Origin: Yponomeuta sedellus
Lineage: Eukaryota; Arthropoda; Insecta; Lepidoptera; Yponomeutidae
DNA length: 64,000 nt
Assembly (NCBI GenBank): GCA_934045075.1
Contig: OW203721.1
Coordinates: forward strand, 15,470,678-15,534,677
Direction of reading: 5' to 3'
Positions 1 through 11,427 of the stretch are shown piece by piece. Every line of letters starts with the position of its first letter. Positions within the stretch are counted from its first letter, which is position 1. The notes beneath the pieces are model-generated. The model was not told where the DNA came from. It made no database searches and was given only the letters and a program-made list of their open reading frames with translations. Both the position numbers and the translations under genes were made by a program.

Positions 1-3000
1 TTTGTAATTATATTATTTCTTTTCAATCCATTCGCTTACGTATAACATTTTAATTATTTAGTAGTAGAGACCATAGCCCAATAAAACTTGTTATACAGGG
101 AGTAAAAGTAAACTCCATTTACATTCTGTACAACTAAGTAGCAAAGTATAGTTTAATCTCACTTGTGCCATCAAGATAATATCAATGATGACATGGTATG
201 CATTTTATGTGAAGTGAGTGAGGTGCAAATATGTACGTTAAAGTGTCAAAAATATTATTATATCAAAAAAATACAGATCTGCACATAAGATCTTAAAATT
301 AAATAACTGTATAAAAATCACATCTGTACCTAGCACAGTAGATAAATTGTTCGTTGAACCAAAGTTAAATACTTGTTACCTATGTCAGTGTTTACATTGC
401 ATTATCAAAAGAATATAAAAAAATACATAACAGATTTGTCTACAAATCGATAAACCCACAGTGTAATAGACATAAGTAGTACGTAACATAAGGTGATTAC
501 TAAAATTTTATAATATTTCTAATAGGGATGATTTATGCGTATTGAGACTGAGAGTTAAGTTGGTCCTTAAATATGTTCTGAAATTTCTGAAGTAGAAAGA
601 TCTTACAGATAGGGGTCCCAACAGTACTAGATTTAGAACACTAGTACGGGCCAACCTAGATTAGGGGAACTGCGTTAGTGATTGGCCATACCTGCCACGA
701 AGGTTTGTTTTTTTAGTCCTACCTTAAGTTGTGCAACGCCCTAAAGGTTTTTTTATTTTTTATCGTAATAGATGAAATAAATAATTAAGGTCCCTTAATT
801 ATTTATTACTTAAGTATATAAAAAAATCGCTTTTCCCAGCGGTGCGACACAAACATAGAAGCTAATAGGAGGTAGCGAGTACTTTTTATGTAAAATTTAT
901 TCTGGTGTTTTCAATCAAAGTCTTAAGTAAAAATATATATATATACTTACTAGCTGACTTTATTTTGCCATATTAACTAGCTTACCACTTTTCTTAGACC
1001 TACCAAATATGTACAAAAAAAATCATAAAAATCGATGAAGCCGTTTCGTAGATAACTAAGACTTCATATAAAGGTTGTGATAGCGCAACCGGTATGGTTT
1101 GATCCAATTACCTTTGTCTCACAAAGTTATCTACTAAAGTTTACTTTTTTGGGCCTCCTTTTTGATCATGAGAGTACTGACGGTGCTTGTTGCTATTGCT
1201 GGAGTTATTTATAATTCAAGAAGTATGTTTTTAAAAATTCTGTAACTTCAATGTGTGGATTTTTACAAGTTCTCATTTTGTATTAAGTATATTTGACTGC
1301 TTCCTATTACTAATAACTTTCCGTGGACAATCACTATGCAGTTAACCTTATGGTACCATAATGTTCAAATTAGCTTTTAAGTTCTTAATATTTCCCTAAA
1401 CGAATTTCGGGCATTACGAAATTCGTTTTAGCAGCATTCCAATCATAGATACAATAAAGAAGTTAAACCATTTTTGAAGTAATCCTAATATGTATGTTAT
1501 TGCCATCGGTATATATAAATAAGGGATCAACGTTTTTTTTTGTTACTTATATAGCTACCTTACATACTTAAGTGCGCATGCCTAGACTTGAAAAAGTCTA
1601 AGGTTCCTTAAGGGTGCGTTCTGGCATTACTTGAAGCGCCGTCCTTATCATCCTTTATATATATTCCGTATAGATATCTACGTATGCCTCTAAATTACCT
1701 ACCTGCATCACGGATAATTATGTTGCTTTTTGTTGTGAAATATAACGCGACAGGGTTTTATATAGGTATTTATTCCGGTCTATATTTAATGAAGAAGACT
1801 GAAGCGCAACGCAACATGTCTGAACTTAAAGCTTGGCAAGAAATTAAAGATCTCTAGTTCAGACTTTCAGATTTTGTATTTTTCTTTTTTACTGTTAAAA
1901 ATCTAAAGCTATGTCATAACAAAATTATTGTGCTTGATAATGAATTTTGATAAAAAATAATGGTAAACTTTTATTTTTGAAAGTGAAATTTGATGCTGAA
2001 GCGAAAGAGGTTTGTCATGGCAAGTGGCAAACACGTCGTCGCCTGGCCATTCTGCATACAGGTACCAGTTGATGAATGTATGAAGTTTCTATGCTCTTCT
2101 GGTTTTTACATTTGTGTCCAAGCTCTAACACTAAAAGTCAGACAATTATAAGTTAATGATATTGGTGTATTTTTTCATATATATGTTTTCTTATTGATGA
2201 GATTATTAAGTGTACCTAGTTTGTCACATACTTGTATGCAACGTATTATTCAAATAACGAAAAATGTTTTGGGGGGGTGAGGTATTTAATTACAGTAACG
2301 CGTTATTCTGTAATATTTTGTACTTCGAAGTGTAGGTATTTGTTACTAATTGCTTTATAAAAGCATATAAATAAATAATAGTAATCATAGATGTACAATT
2401 TAAGTAATAATAGTAAATAGAATAAGTACCTAGCATAAAAAAAATGTAAGTGGAATCTGTCTGTATAATAATAAATAATCAATGAAGTATCAATTTTAAT
2501 TAATGATCAGTTATAAAAATTATTGTATAGGTGACATATGTAACATTTGTTTAGAAAGAATAAACTGTTTAATATAAAATTGTTAACAGAATCTATCAAT
2601 AAAACTATACCTTAGTACATGTACCAGATTTATTTTTACTTGATGAACAGAGTAGCATACCTAGGTACACATTATGTGAAATTGTACGTGTCACACCTTA
2701 TAGAGTTTTAGAGAGTATTAGTCCTGTGCCCTGCGTGTGCTGCGCTCCATATCAGTTTGCACGCTGTCCGCCGCCGCGTGTCACCACCGCCCTCAAAGAA
2801 CAATTCCCATATAAACATAGTATTTATATTATATACAACACGACATGTCTGTCGGGTCGGAAAGCAACTTTGTTTCGTTTAGAGGACAAAATCGAGGTTT
2901 GATGGTGCTTAGAATTGAAAAACAACTTTTCTTTATTTTTCTTAAAGGCCTCCGTAAACGAGACGAAGTCCCTGAATCATAAAAAATGTCCTCCGAGTAC

Positions 3001-3474
3001 TTGTCGCGGATTCAAACGTCTACGGTGTGTTTGCGGTCATTTGTTCCCCCGGAAATTGAGTAAAGCGTACGCTTTGGAAGCAAATATTCTGAGATTACAT
3101 GTGCTGTAATTTACATGAAGTTGAAAAAGAAAAGGCGTTTTAAAAGAAAACACCGAACTTTTGTCCAGGCCGGTCTCTTGATGTCCTCAGTTACTTAGGG
3201 ACTTTTTGTTGGGGGTACGTTATTCGATACAATTTATAAGAGATCTAGGTATATCGACGGACAAAAAGTACCCGAGGGATAGTCCCCCGTCTACGCAGCC
3301 CTTAAAATTCACTTTTTGCTAAGTTGATTTCCATCGATATTTCACTATAAACTTAGGAAGACTTATCCACCAATGATCAAAGCATGACAAACCTAGACTT
3401 GCTCCTCGAGGGGGCGCCCTAAGGCCTCGTGTAAACCGCCCGTAAACTAAAACCACTCACTAGCATTAATTTCC
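1..3474. other. AT-rich intergenic stretch, no gene recognised
   Basis: No coding region could be supported here. A perfect palindrome with 15-bp arms and a 2-bp centre lies at 776-807. The stretch at 1992-2060 reads, in one frame, as DAEAKEVCHGKWQ, which weakly resembles the C-terminus of the LINE seen at 61.7 and 63.2 kb; it may be a relic of that family. A slightly GC-richer patch at 2720-2800 has no recognisable product. Confidence 0.4.
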
Positions 3475-3497
3475 TTGAGCAATAATAATTATTGCTC

Positions 3498-3708
3498 AAA
3501 GGTATGTATTGAAAAAGTTGATAAAATTGAAGTACTTATGTATATTTCTACGTTGTTTACCCTAAACACTTACTTTTTTTATGACTTAGGAAACCTTTCT
3601 CGCCAATAGGAAAATCCAGTACCTATCTATATTCTATTAAAATTATTTTAAATACCTATACATTAGGTAGGTACTTAAATTTTATCAACTTTTTCAATAC
3701 ATACCTTT
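3498..3708. mobile_element. MITE-like inverted-repeat element
   Basis: Arms 3498-3535 and 3671-3708 are reverse complements over 38 bases with one mismatch, flanking a 135-bp AT-rich core without an open frame. A 25-bp palindrome (3475-3499, 12-bp arms around a single A) abuts and overlaps the left arm. No clear target duplication was found, so the superfamily is open. Confidence 0.5.
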
Positions 3709-3783
3709 ACTGGAATGGTTTTTACTCGAATCGTAATCATAGAAACTATACTCAATCAAGGGCTTGAATATAGAGTTTTACCT

Positions 3784-4305
3784 AAAAAAAAAAAACCGGC
3801 CAAGTGCGAGTCAGACTCGCGCACCGAGGGTTCCGTACAAACCTGTATTATAGACCTGAGTATTTGGTATGAATTTCAATTTAATACCTCTACGCGTTTA
3901 TGAGGAAATGGGTAGTAAGTTTAAAATTATTAAAAAAAAATATATTATGAGATGTAACTAAAAATTTATGGTTTTCGTAATTTTTCCTTTATCTGTGCTA
4001 TAAGACGTTGCTTCGTACCAAATTTCAAGATTCTGAGTTCACGGGAAGCACCCTGTAGGTTTTGATTCCCTTGCAAGTGTCGAAAATTTGCGGCATAAAC
4101 GGCTGTATCTTTTGATTGCGTTGGCTTAGAAGTTTGATTTTTTCACAGCTTCAAGGGACAGTAGACCTGAGTAATTGATATAAATTTCAGCTTCATACCT
4201 CCACGCGTTCCTGAGAAAAAGGGTCTTGACAGACGGACGGACAGACGGACAACAAAGTGATCCTATAAGGGTTCCGTTTTTTCCTTTTGAGGTACGGAAC
4301 CCTAA
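3784..4305 (+). repeat. Interspersed repeat of the 'AGGGTTCCGT' type, copy 1
   Basis: It begins with CCGGCCAAGTGCGAG and GCACCGAGGGTTCCGTAC and ends in GAGGTACGGAACCCTAA, so the two ends are imperfectly inverted. A GACAGACGGACGGACAG stretch lies near the 3' end. This layout is widespread in lepidopteran genomes as far as I recall. No coding capacity. A shorter, diverged copy is at 40158-40550. Confidence 0.6.
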
Positions 4306-4403
4306 TAAAACATACCTATTATTTTTTCTTGAGATAGGTATCCGGAATCCATCTTTGAGTGAAGAAGCCTCTGCTCAAAGAGTATATAACCACTACGTTC
4401 TAA

Positions 4404-4816
4404 GGGTGATTACACTTATCAAATATTTTTGTCCAATTTTGCTGTCAAATATTTTATAAAATTTCTTTGAGGTAAGCCCATTCCACTTGTCCAATAACTG
4501 TGTCCAATATTTTTTGCAGTCTTAAGAAAATGGAGGAATGTGAAGCGTCTTCATGTGCTGCTATTGCGTCTTTAAGTGGTGCTATTATTATCGATAAGTT
4601 ATTAATGAAAACCAAAAGTCAAAACAAAACAAAAGTATTTATTAAAAATTTTGTCATTGGAATCGTCCACGATATCTTGTTTGCAACCATTTTGATTTGA
4701 GTGTCATATTTGATCAAATATCGGTGTTTCCAAGACATTTGATAAAGTCGTCCAATTTCTTCCAATTGATCAAATCGTACGTTGGACAAAGATATTTGAT
4801 AAGTGTAATACCACCC
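4404..4816. mobile_element. PIF/Harbinger-like MITE with TAA target duplication
   Basis: The ends read GGGTGATTACACTTATCAAA and, on the other strand, GGGTGGTATTACACTTATCA, continuing as matching AATAT(T/C)TTTGTCCAA. The element is flanked by TAA at 4401-4403 and 4817-4819. Three-base TWA duplications and such termini are typical of PIF/Harbinger. A short frame at about 4530-4699 (MEECEASSCAAIAS...) may be a leftover transposase N-terminus. The 413-bp length means it is non-autonomous. Confidence 0.6.
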
Positions 4817-4819
4817 TAA

Positions 4820-5669
4820 GAGACGGGACCTCCTTACCTTCCATGCTTTTGTAATGAGTTTAGCCCCGTTAACAAACCAATAGAGCAAAAATGCAATTTC
4901 AAAAGTAAGTGCTACCAACATAATAACTTGTCTGTGCAATAGGGACGTCCACTTACATTACTACATTTATCGATATCGATAAATTATCATCCAGGGGCTT
5001 CGCAGTTAGCCTAATAAAATTAATAAAAATCAATGTTTTCAATAAAACGACAAATGAAATTAGTAGGTATTTTATTATTTATTATCAAATCACAATAATT
5101 GTGGTCAAGGTCTATTGAATTTATTTCAGCAGCTATTTGGTTTTTCTTTAGAGGTGTCCAATCTGAGCGAACTTCATCAATCGGTGGTTTGGATTCAGGT
5201 GCTGATATCGTCAAAAAAAGTTAAGTTGAGTCGTTATTGATTATTAATTTGTTGGTAATCTATGCTACTTACCGGGATAGTTCTGATAAATATGCTGAGA
5301 TTCCAGGCCACAATAATTGTGGTCAAACCCTACTGGACCAATAGCAACAGCTGATATTTTGGCTGCTGTACAAGGTGCTGAAAATGATAGCACTTTGTAA
5401 TTTATCAAAGTAAACAAACACTAGTTACAAAAAACTTCAGCGATACATGAACAGTCTACGTACCAGAGTTGTTTTGTGAAGCCGACAACTAATAGGTTTT
5501 TGTATAGCTGAATCTGAAAATAAACAATTGCAAGAATAGTCCGAAGAAAAATAGTTTGTTCCTGTTTACAACGAAACTGCATAATTGACTATGTAACTAT
5601 CAAATACATTTTTTAAAAATAAGTTTCAGTTAAAATTAGTAAAAAAAAAATTTAGTAATTCTAATCACT
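4820..5669. other. Intergenic, short direct repeat only
   Basis: The only structure seen is an 18-bp direct repeat, CACAATAATTGTGGTCAA, at 5091-5108 and 5309-5326, each followed by loosely similar sequence. This suggests a degenerate duplication. No coding region was recognised. Confidence 0.3.
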
Positions 5670-5903
5670 TGAAGTATGCCCAGTGGTGGGGGAAGTGGTT
5701 GCAGGACGGCGGCGCAGCAGGGAAACAACAGGAACGGTTGACCACATTTTAATTAATACATCGTTAAGACTCCAGTCTCTCTTAACTCCTTCTTCTAGTC
5801 TTACACTAGCTTATATATAATAATCCTACGTGCTTTGGGAGGAGTTGTCTATATTTCAGATACGTGAAGGCATGTGGCGTGATGATGTTATTTGCCTATC
5901 ACA
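5670..5903 (-). repeat. 3' LTR of the mdg1-like element
   Basis: This 234-bp LTR starts TGAAGTATGCCC and ends TTTGCCTATCACA on the plus strand. Its partner is 9393-9626. Differences cluster in the GGCGGCGCAGCAG segment (GGTGTTGCAACAG in the partner). Confidence 0.92.
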
Positions 5904-5942
5904 CCTCCCCTGAAAAGGTAGGGATTCCCTCCCCTGAAAAGA

Positions 5943-7301
5943 TTATTCATAAAATAATTTTAATCTATTCTTATGCACTAAATAGTCCTTACTGTCTTTA
6001 TCTATTCTTACATTAGTTCCGGATATTTCTTTTATTCTAAATGGTCCTAAATACAGTTCATCAAATTTACTGCTATTTTCATTCTTAATTAATATTAAAT
6101 CTCCCACTTTAAATTTTACAACATTGGCTATTTTATCATAACAAATTTTTCTCTTAGTCTTATTTATTATTAAATTATTTCTAGCATCTACATGTGCTTT
6201 TTGCAGTCGAAATTTTAATTCAAATGGGTAATTATCGTATACATACAGTGGTTCAACTTTATCTACAAGATTACTAGGGATATTACATGGTTTACCAAAC
6301 ACTAGTTCAAATGGTGAATACTTTGTGCTGGTATTTACGGATGTATTATAAGCAAAACACCAATATTGAATCCATGTACTCCAGTTTGCTGAATCGTTTT
6401 TTGTTTGAATTCGTAAATAACTACCAAGATGTTTATGCCAATTTTCTAATGACCCTATGCTTTCATGGTGGTAAGGCGTTGAGTTTAGTTTCTCAACATT
6501 CAATAGTTTACAAACTTCATTCAAGGTGGAATTCATGAATTATGTACCACAATCCGTAGCTATAGTTTTTGGTATCCCATATCTTAAAACAAAATTTTCC
6601 ACAAATGCTTTGGCTACAGTCTGAGAATCTTTTCTATCTAAAGCATAAGCCTCTACAAATTTTGTTAATTCACACTGTAATGTTAAAATATATTTATTTC
6701 CTGCCAAGTCTACATCTAAAGGACCTACAATATCTAAGTACACTTTCTCAAAAGATGTTGAAGCTGTGGTTGTTATGACCATATTATCTCGAACTTGCCT
6801 TGTATTGAACTTTTGTTTCTGACAGTCCTTACAACGTCTGACGAAATCTTCTACGTCTTTACGCATATTTTGCCAATAAAACTTCTTTTGAATACCACTC
6901 AACATCCTAGTGATACCTGCATGCCCGCTAGTGGGTAACAAGTGATAATCATTTAGAATTATTCTAATCATGTCACGATCAGTTACTTTCGTTTTTCCTT
7001 GTATTATACATAATCGCGGTAAATTACTTTCTTTACTCTGTTGGTAATTACGTATTAACGTTTCTACATTTGATTTATTTAGCTCATTTTTTACTATTAC
7101 CAACTCTACTATCCCTAAACTCCTACATAGATCTACCAGGTCTCGTAACGATACGTCTAAGCGTGCCTTCGTCAATAGAGAATCCTGATTTAAATAAACT
7201 GTAGAGTCCACAATAAGTACATTATTCGCGGGTCCGGACCGCCTTGTTTCCAACATTAGTTTCGATAATTCTCTATATACTTTACTCGAGCAAATAATCA
7301 A
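5943..7301 (-). pseudogene. Integrase of the mdg1-like element, one premature stop
   Basis: The frame holds the zinc-binding HHCC domain (H-A-G-I-T ... CKDCQKQK) and the catalytic core with D in YLDIVGPL, D in TDCGT and E in GSLENWH. A single in-frame TAA at 6540-6542 splits the core; the frame is otherwise open to 5943. The C-terminal part (VGDLILIKNE, LGPFRIKEISG) resembles the Gypsy integrase SH3-like region. Confidence 0.85.
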
Positions 7302-7340
7302 TTCCGTGTCTCCTTGTGTCCCTTTGATTATGTCAACTAC

Positions 7341-7625
7341 TTAAGGCTGGCCGGGCACTAAAGGTGACAACCCTGTATCGCGGGGAACGTTTGTCGTGTC
7401 AGTCTGTGTATTCGGTGAGCGACTCATATAACGCGTAATTATACCTATAAAATCCGAACTTAAGGATTTTAGTTTGTCTGAAGTTATTATGATCCTTGAT
7501 AAGGCATCTGCAGTTACGTTTTCAGAGCCCTTAATGTATTCTATCTCAAAATCATACTCTTCTAAACTTAATCTAAACTTAGTCAAACGACTACTAGGAT
7601 CTGTCATGCTAAATAAATGTACCAA
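7341..7625 (-). pseudogene. pol: RNase H tail of pol, mdg1-like element
   Basis: The frame contains [20 protein letters not shown] and [11 protein letters not shown], the typical end of Gypsy RNase H. Its start is fused out of frame to the protease remnant by the internal deletion. It runs on toward the integrase at 7301 but is interrupted by stops. Confidence 0.75.
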
Positions 7626-7639
7626 ATATAAATATGTAA

Positions 7640-7800
7640 TCCTAATTTACTAATCACTCCATACTTTATAATCGACACATTAGCACCCGTATCTACTAAC
7701 AGCGACAAATCGTTACCTAACCATGAAAACACTACGTGATTACTATTGTTATATGACAAAATATCTACATAATCTTTGTTACGGACGAAAAAATTCTAAC
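7640..7800 (-). pseudogene. Protease remnant of the mdg1-like element
   Basis: On the minus strand the sequence reads LLVDTGANVSIIKYGVIS, with the DTGA active-site motif of a retroviral-type aspartic protease. The frame then breaks at about 7627-7645 and the next recognisable sequence is the tail of RNase H. The deletion breakpoint therefore lies there and removes the whole reverse transcriptase. Confidence 0.7.
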
Positions 7801-8426
7801 TCCTCATACGCTATCTGTCGATTGTGAATCACGTTCGGTAGCGTCCGACTCTATATGATTCACGGAGCACTGACCGCCTGACCTAGAAAAACCATACCTA
7901 GGCAAATTGTTATACGCCCGATTATCTGAGTTATGTAATGAGCGCCCGCGACCTTGCCGATTTGCTGATTTATGTCCAGCGGTACGCGTAGCATTACCTC
8001 TAAAACGGTTCCCTTGCGGTGGCCTACTCTGCTGAAACTGTTGTTGTCGCGGACCCATATTACAACTGTTGTTTTTAAAGAACCGATTACCCTGCCTACC
8101 GTTCTGTTTTGCGATATGAAAACAACTATACTCGAAGGTTTCGGAAGAGAGTCTCCTTCCTCGGCAGCGATCGTGATCGCCTCCCGCATGGAGTCAACGG
8201 CTCGCGACGCGACAATAGTACTCAGCCTATCGCTATTCAGCCCATCCGAAAACCGCTTAGTAGCTATCTTTTCGTTTATCGGCTTCAGAATAGTGTGCGA
8301 TGCTGAATTACCATCCGCTTGCGCTAAAGTCAAATCCGTTAATAATTGTTCTATCTCTTCCCCAAACTCGCTTACACTCCTATTACCTTGTCGACAACTT
8401 TGTAGCCGGGACAGAATAGCTGTGTA

Positions 8427-8960
8427 TTACTTTTTCGGCAACAAATACCTACGAATATCTTGAATTAAATTTGAGACGGATGAGTAAGCATTCTTGAGTT
8501 TTAATTTAGCCTTATTAGAAAGACGAGTTTTAATTACAAAGTTTGCTAGTACGGACTGATCATCCTTCTTTAGGGTACTGCTATAAAAATCCAGACCGTC
8601 AATCAATTGATTAATTTGTTTTTCATCCACATCTACTAATGGCAGCAAAGAGAGAGCAATCTTTAAGTCAAAGTCGGCCATTTTTGTTTCGTTAATACTC
8701 GTGCTTACCAATTCCTCGATTTCATTAAAACATTGGTCAAACTGCCGCGAAACACGATTGGCAAGGTCGAAATCCGCAGCTTCAACATCTTTTTTCCATC
8801 TAACTTCATCTAACAATGAGTCAAAACGTGACTTAATACTCCGCGCTGCTAATAACTTATTGCTACCTCGCGACGACACACGTTTAATTTTACTTAGTTT
8901 AATTATATCCCTACGACTAACCCGCAATTCTTCTAATATACTGGTGAGACTCGCCATCAA
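8427..8960 (-). pseudogene. gag: gag N-terminal part of the mdg1-like element
   Basis: A 177-residue helical, lysine-rich frame starts MMASLTSILEELRVSRRDI and breaks off near 8427. The position just after the 5' LTR and leader fits gag. Gag continues in other frames at about 8333-8120 (LSTIVASRAVDSMREAI) and 8058-7804 (Q/R/G-rich, nucleocapsid-like, no zinc knuckle), so at least two frame changes have occurred. The protein would form retrotransposon particles in an intact element. Confidence 0.7.
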
Positions 8961-9392
8961 CGTAAATGTTCACAAATAATAAAAAGTTATAACAACAAAA
9001 CATTACACTCACAAAACAAAAAAAAATTTTTTTTTGAACTGCACGCGAATCAAACAGTCTCGCCACGGATCGCACGGCGAGCTGCCCGCTGCTCCCAGCT
9101 GGCATATAGGTATTCCTTTAATTTTTACAGAGCATAGGCCGAGAGGAATCCAACTACGGCCATGAGTAATATCTCTGACAGTTCCAGAGCCGTAGATGGA
9201 GTGGGTGATAATACCGGCACCATACTGCTGCTAGGGGCGGACACAATAATATTATCTTTGCTTTCCTGGCCGCCCATTGTCACTGGAAATCGGGGACTTG
9301 TTCCCAACACAAACAATAGCACCTGCACAAGTCCAAAAACTCACGCCCTCTGCTGACGCCTCGACATCACGGTCACGCTGTCACGGTCGCCA

Positions 9393-9626
9393 TGAAGTAT
9401 GCCCAGTGGTGGGGGAAGTGGTTGCAGGACGGTGTTGCAACAGGGAAATAACAGGAACGGTTGATCACATTTTAATTAATACATCGTTAAGACTCCAGTC
9501 TCTCTTAACTCCTTCTTCTAGTCTTACACTAGCTTATATATAATAATCCTACGTGCCTTGGGAGGAGTTGTCTATATTTCAGATACGTGAAGGCATGTGG
9601 CGTGATGATGTTATTTGCCTATCACA
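9393..9626 (-). repeat. 5' LTR of the mdg1-like element
   Basis: This 234-bp LTR is the pair of 5670-5903. It is followed by the CACT target duplication at 9627-9630. The tRNA-Arg-type primer-binding site lies immediately inside it at 9375-9392 (minus strand). Confidence 0.92.
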
Positions 9627-10408
9627 CACTAACCAGTTTCAAGTGATGCGACGTGGCTACGTGGTAAGGAAACTCAGGTAGTAAGTAATCAGGAAGAAGA
9701 GGCGCATTTATAAGTAGAGAAGGTACAGCCCTGTAAAAAATTTTTTATCTATTTAAAGTCATTTATGTATAAAGACGTAATAATAATATTGCGTTCTAAA
9801 TGACGGAGCAAAATACATTCAAATGTTCGACGTAAAGCAAGGCGTATTTTGTTGATCTTCCACAATTTTCACCCATTGTCTGCATCTAAAAAAAAACATA
9901 TTCAATGCAGCCACTAATAGTGCATCGTTGAAACATTGTTATGGCTTACAGCAATTCACCTGTCGTACACTGAGTAGTAATTCTGACCAAGGTATTAATC
10001 AGATATTTTTTTATCGATATTGAATATGTGTATGGCTCATCACTATGACATTGAAACATTTTAATATTTTTCTCGTAGTATATTCATTACGTTATTTAAC
10101 ATAATTTATGATCTTGCTCTTGTGCAAGATGACAAAAACTGTACCCAGAAATACTTACCGGTCTTCATCCCTAGGAAATTTACTCATAAACTTTCTTTTG
10201 GTACCCTTTGACCGGCTGCATCTTATTTTACAAATGGCACAAGTTCGACACCATCCGATCAGTGCCATTATAAAAGAAATTCACTAAACACTGTACAACA
10301 AGATACACACAACTAGATATTGAAAAATCTTGAAACACAAAAATTTTAACTAGAAAACTTTCTAATATGTGCCGCGTTCCGCCATGACATTTGTTGAGTA
10401 GTTGCAGT
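9627..10408. other. Intergenic, nothing recognised
   Basis: This is AT-rich sequence between the Gypsy element and the hAT MITE. No inverted repeats, coding frames or family motifs were recognised. Confidence 0.4.
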
Positions 10409-10416
10409 TGGTAGAG

Positions 10417-11419
10417 CAGTGTTGCCAACGACTCACAGCATGATATCGCCCTTTTTCAAAGCTTAAGTAGCCTAAAGTATCCCAATTTTTGCCGAGGTAG
10501 CCTAAATAAGTAGCCTAAACTCAAAACGTAAAAATAAAATAGAAAAGTATTTTTGAAAAACTATTTACTTTTAAAAAAAGTTGTTATTGTAGTGTACAAT
10601 TTAAAACATAGTAATTTGCTTTAAAAATATACTATTCTTAAAGACTGTAGACTTAAACACTAGTATATCTCTAAAGCAAATTACTATTTACATAATCTAA
10701 AATAAAAATAATTTACACAACAGATACTGCTTCATCTCCTATTAGCAACAGCAAAGAATCTACTAGCTTTGAGCCCGCAGTACACAATGGCTCATGCTGG
10801 CCCACTGCTCGCCATTGCCAACAGTAGGCCACGATCACTTGCTGTTTACACAATGGCGCGTGGTTCATTGCTGTCTGGCAAACCACTTGCGATGGACGTG
10901 GAAGTAATTGCGGCCGCAGCATTTATTTATTTATTTAATTTATTTACAAGTATTACAGAAGTATGTACAACAACAAAGTTATTAAAAAAAATGGCACAAA
11001 AGGCGCAAAATTACGGGCTCTGATTGATATAAATCAAAAACACTTGAAGGTCAATTGACTATACGATGGGCCACTGTGTAAATAGGGATGGGCCATGCTA
11101 CGCCACGATTCCTTTGAAGTGTGCCCAAAAAACCGACAACTGTCCGATTGCGTGCCACGATAGGCAATTGTCCGCCACTACACACCATTCCCCCATGTAC
11201 ACAATGGCAATGGCGAGCAGTGGGCCAGCATGGGCCATTGTGTACTGGCCGCATTAATAATTTCGACGTTTCGCCACTACCTTTTTCTTTTTTTAGGCTA
11301 TCTCAGAGTTGCCCTCGAGATAGCCTAAAAGGCGACCGGTCGCTGTTCACATTTTTTCGTCGCCGATTTTCTATCAGAGTAGCCTAAATGGCGAAAAATT
11401 GCCAACGTTGGCAACACTG
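10417..11419. mobile_element. Complete non-autonomous hAT element (1,003 bp)
   Basis: The termini are CAGTGTTGCCAACG and its inverse CGTTGGCAACACTG. It is flanked by a perfect 8-bp target duplication TGGTAGAG (10409-10416 and 11420-11427), which is diagnostic of hAT. Inside are a second inverted pair, 10778-10819 and 11206-11247 (42 bases, one mismatch), and repeated GTAGCCTAAA motifs near the ends. There is no transposase frame. Confidence 0.88.
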
Positions 11420-11427
11420 TGGTAGAG

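Larger units (their letters stand above)
5670..9626 (-). mobile_element. mdg1/412-like Ty3/Gypsy LTR retrotransposon, internally deleted
   Basis: Two 234-bp LTRs (5670-5903 and 9393-9626; TG...CA) bound a minus-strand internal region, flanked by CACT at 5666-5669 and 9627-9630 as a 4-bp target duplication. LTRs differ at about 7 positions by eye (about 3%). The primer site next to the 5' LTR reads TGGCGACCGTGACAGCG, which fits tRNA-Arg as used by mdg1/412. A polypurine tract abuts the 3' LTR (complement of CCTCCCCTG at 5904-5912). The 3.5-kb interior is far shorter than normal because the protease-to-RNase H part is missing, and gag and integrase are broken. It cannot be autonomous. Confidence 0.9.

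Noticed and set aside
1168..1245. Signal-peptide-like start MRVLTVLVAIAGVIYNS
   Set aside because: Only 25 codons, no splice donor that continues it and no downstream partner exon recognised.
1789..2151. Two short ATG frames (22 and 52 codons)
   Set aside because: No splice link or homology; the second overlaps a frame that resembles a LINE C-terminus, so a repeat relic is more likely.
5020..5214. 64-codon minus-strand frame MTISAPESKPPIDEVRSDW
   Set aside because: No family resemblance or supporting structure other than a nearby 18-bp direct repeat.
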